Part shown: one piece after another, positions 62,950 through 64,000 of the stretch
Layout: every line of letters starts with the position of its first letter
How positions within the stretch are numbered: position 1 is the stretch's first letter
Source: Periplaneta americana
Lineage: Eukaryota; Arthropoda; Insecta; Blattodea; Blattidae
Reading direction: 5' to 3'
NCBI RefSeq assembly: GCF_040183065.1
Contig: NC_091125.1
Coordinates: forward strand, 129,239,121 to 129,303,120
DNA length: 64,000 nucleotides
Position numbers and translations under genes: made by a program
The notes under the pieces: generated by a model
Told to the model about the DNA's origin: nothing
Database searches by the model: none
The model's input: the letters and a program-made list of their open reading frames with translations, nothing else

Positions 62950-63240
62950 TCTCCTTAATCCGCGTATCTACGAAGCGAGGCTGCCACGCGCGCCCACCTC
63001 TCGCGGCAGCCTCGCTTGTTGTTTGCCTCGCGGTTTTGTTCTTTTGGTAACAAGGCAAGAACGCAAAGCAGCGTGAGCCACCAGTTAGTGCGCGGCAATT
63101 GAGAAAGTAACATTGGATTGCGTGATAGCGTATTTACTAACGAAGAGTCAACACGGAGCGAGTTAATCACTGCGAGGCACCTTTGATCGCATCCAAAAAT
63201 CGACTGGAATTGGCTCATGGGTGACGCTGCCTCGCACTGC
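62950..63240. other. CpG-rich patch with a 13-bp perfect hairpin
   Basis: AAGCGAGGCTGCC (62972-62984) and GGCAGCCTCGCTT (63004-63016) pair perfectly around a ~19-base GC-rich loop. GCAGCGTCAC...-type complement CTGCCTCGCACTG occurs near 63230 and AAGCAGCCTCGCTTCG near 63919. It may be a terminal part of a non-autonomous element; no TSD found. The 87-codon minus frame is not recognised. Confidence 0.45.
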
Positions 63241-63432
63241 TCTTTTTTTATGTTTAATATTGGTCGACCAGCAAACTTACTATACAGACCACTGTTAAAT
63301 GATGGAATATCACATGCAGAATATCATGTTGAGGTTGGCTCTAAAGGCTCCTCTAATTAATTTAAATTAATTAATTAAACATTTTTGTGAATTATGTGAA
63401 CAAAAATATGATGATTTTCTGTGTTAAATTTA
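63241..63432. other. Probable LINE 3' UTR
   Basis: A/T-rich DNA immediately downstream, on the minus strand, of the Jockey-like stop codon at 63430-63432. Confidence 0.4.
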
Positions 63433-64000
63433 TGAAGAGTCGTCAGTATCACTAAGAAGGATGTCTTGAGGGAGTTTCCTTTTAAGTCGAGATGGCTGAC
63501 AAGATCTTGCTCTAATGTTATATGTCACAGCTCCAGGAACACCAGGAAGTTTGTTGAAGAAAGATTTTGACATTGAATGGATGTACTGTTCTAGTGGAAG
63601 AATTCCCAATTCTTGGTGCAGTTGTTGATTTCTTACAAACCAGGGGGCATTTGTTGCAGTACGCAGGAACTGGTTCTGGAGAACTTGTAGGCGATGTATG
63701 TGTGTCTTATTTGCTGTCCCCCACACAGGCGCTGCATAAGTTAAAAGAGGTCGTACAAGCGAGGTGTAGAGTAGCATTGAACAGTCCAATCCAATTTGTG
63801 AACGTCTATTAACCAAAGGGTATAATTTTCGAATTCTAGAAGAGGTTAGTGTGACAATGCGAGTTATATGGGCATTCCATGTAAGTTCGCACTGCTCGGC
63901 AAGGTATCTACTGAAAGAAGCAGCCTCGCTTCGTGTAAGAGCGGTTTGCGATGCACATTGCAGCCTATTGTTGTAAAATCTATAGTATATATTAAACTGT
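63430..64000 (-). CDS. Jockey-like LINE, RT C-terminal part, cut by window edge
   Basis: One open minus-strand frame from the window edge to the stop at 63430: FYNNRLQCASQTALTRSEAA, SFSRYLAEQCELTWNAHITR, LYPLVNRRSQIGLDCSMLLY, TSLVRPLLTYAAPVWGTANK, THIHRLQVLQNQFLRTATNA, PWFVRNQQLHQELGILPLEQ and a C-terminal tail ending DTDDSS. RYL ... LTWxxHI, LYPLxNRRS, YxxLxRPxLTYAxPVWG and LQxxQNxxLRxxxNAPWFVRN are hallmarks of Jockey-clade elements. About 190 codons without a break, the most intact LINE frame here. The RT catalytic core would lie beyond the right edge. It may belong to a still complete element. Confidence 0.88.
   Translation of the reverse strand, partial: QFNIYYRFYNNRLQCASQTALTRSEAASFSRYLAEQCELTWNAHITRIVTLTSSRIRKLYPLVNRRSQIGLDCSMLLYTSLVRPLLTYAAPVWGTANKTHIHRLQVLQNQFLRTATNAPWFVRNQQLHQELGILPLEQYIHSMSKSFFNKLPGVPGAVTYNIRARSCQPSRLKRKLPQDILLSDTDDSS

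Noticed and set aside
1..64000. Integrated viral genes, bacterial contamination or toxin genes
   Set aside because: No capsid, envelope, viral polymerase, operon-like cluster or toxin domain seen; all polymerase-like sequence belongs to non-LTR retrotransposons.

Overview
This is a eukaryotic, AT-rich, repeat-dominated window, best read as intergenic and/or intronic DNA of an insect, most likely a cockroach-type (blattodean) genome. The grounds are many tRNA-headed SINEs, several 5'-truncated non-LTR retrotransposons (LINEs), Tc1/mariner, hAT, P-type and Harbinger-like DNA transposons and their MITEs, satellites and microsatellites, and no operons or bacterial-style genes. The LINE called LINE-A here, with tail protein motif [20 protein letters not shown] and a (TAAG)n end, is one I associate with Periplaneta-like genomes; that is recollection, not a search.

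Layout. 1-6 kb: degenerate minisatellite, a ~608-bp MITE (MITE-X), a chimeric LINE fragment, a SINE, a 1.27-kb satellite of ~54-bp units with higher-order structure, and a Tc1-like element. 6-15 kb: LINE tails, SINEs, a SINE sitting inside a (GTAT)n tract, two abutting palindromic MITEs. 15-23 kb: a MITE with perfect ends, a second LINE chimera, the inverted partner of MITE-X, a pentanucleotide array, a LINE-A copy with perfect target-site duplication (TSD), and a complete non-autonomous hAT element. 22.5-33 kb: LINE-C copies in both orientations, hAT remnants, microsatellites, LINE-A and SINE insertions. 33.4-36.9 kb: a structurally complete P-element-like transposon with 30-bp terminal inverted repeats (TIRs), 20-bp subterminal inverted repeats, an 8-bp TSD and a broken transposase. 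37-42 kb: an inverted pair of tRNA-like SINEs, a 204-bp satellite with a MITE in its last unit, and a long-TIR element carrying a hAT transposase fragment. 44-50 kb: a tandemly repeated ~480-bp block running up to the 5' splice donor of the one convincing host exon (47908-48031, minus strand), whose upstream side is CpG-rich; beyond it is a four-part nested transposon stack. 50-64 kb: several LINE families, including a head-to-head rearranged copy, an R2-like C-terminal domain and a Jockey-like end, a broken DDE transposase with an odd partial duplication, and a mariner relic.

How the parts relate. Almost everything readable is mobile-element sequence in decay, and TSDs let many insertions be delimited to the base. 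The host exon runs right to left, so the DNA left of 47.9 kb may be its first intron; that is inference. The strongest candidates for something notable are the P-type transposon, the nested stack, the donor-adjacent tandem array, recurrent LINE-LINE junctions consistent with template switching, and a local copy that lacks exactly one GT-AG-bounded 186-bp segment.
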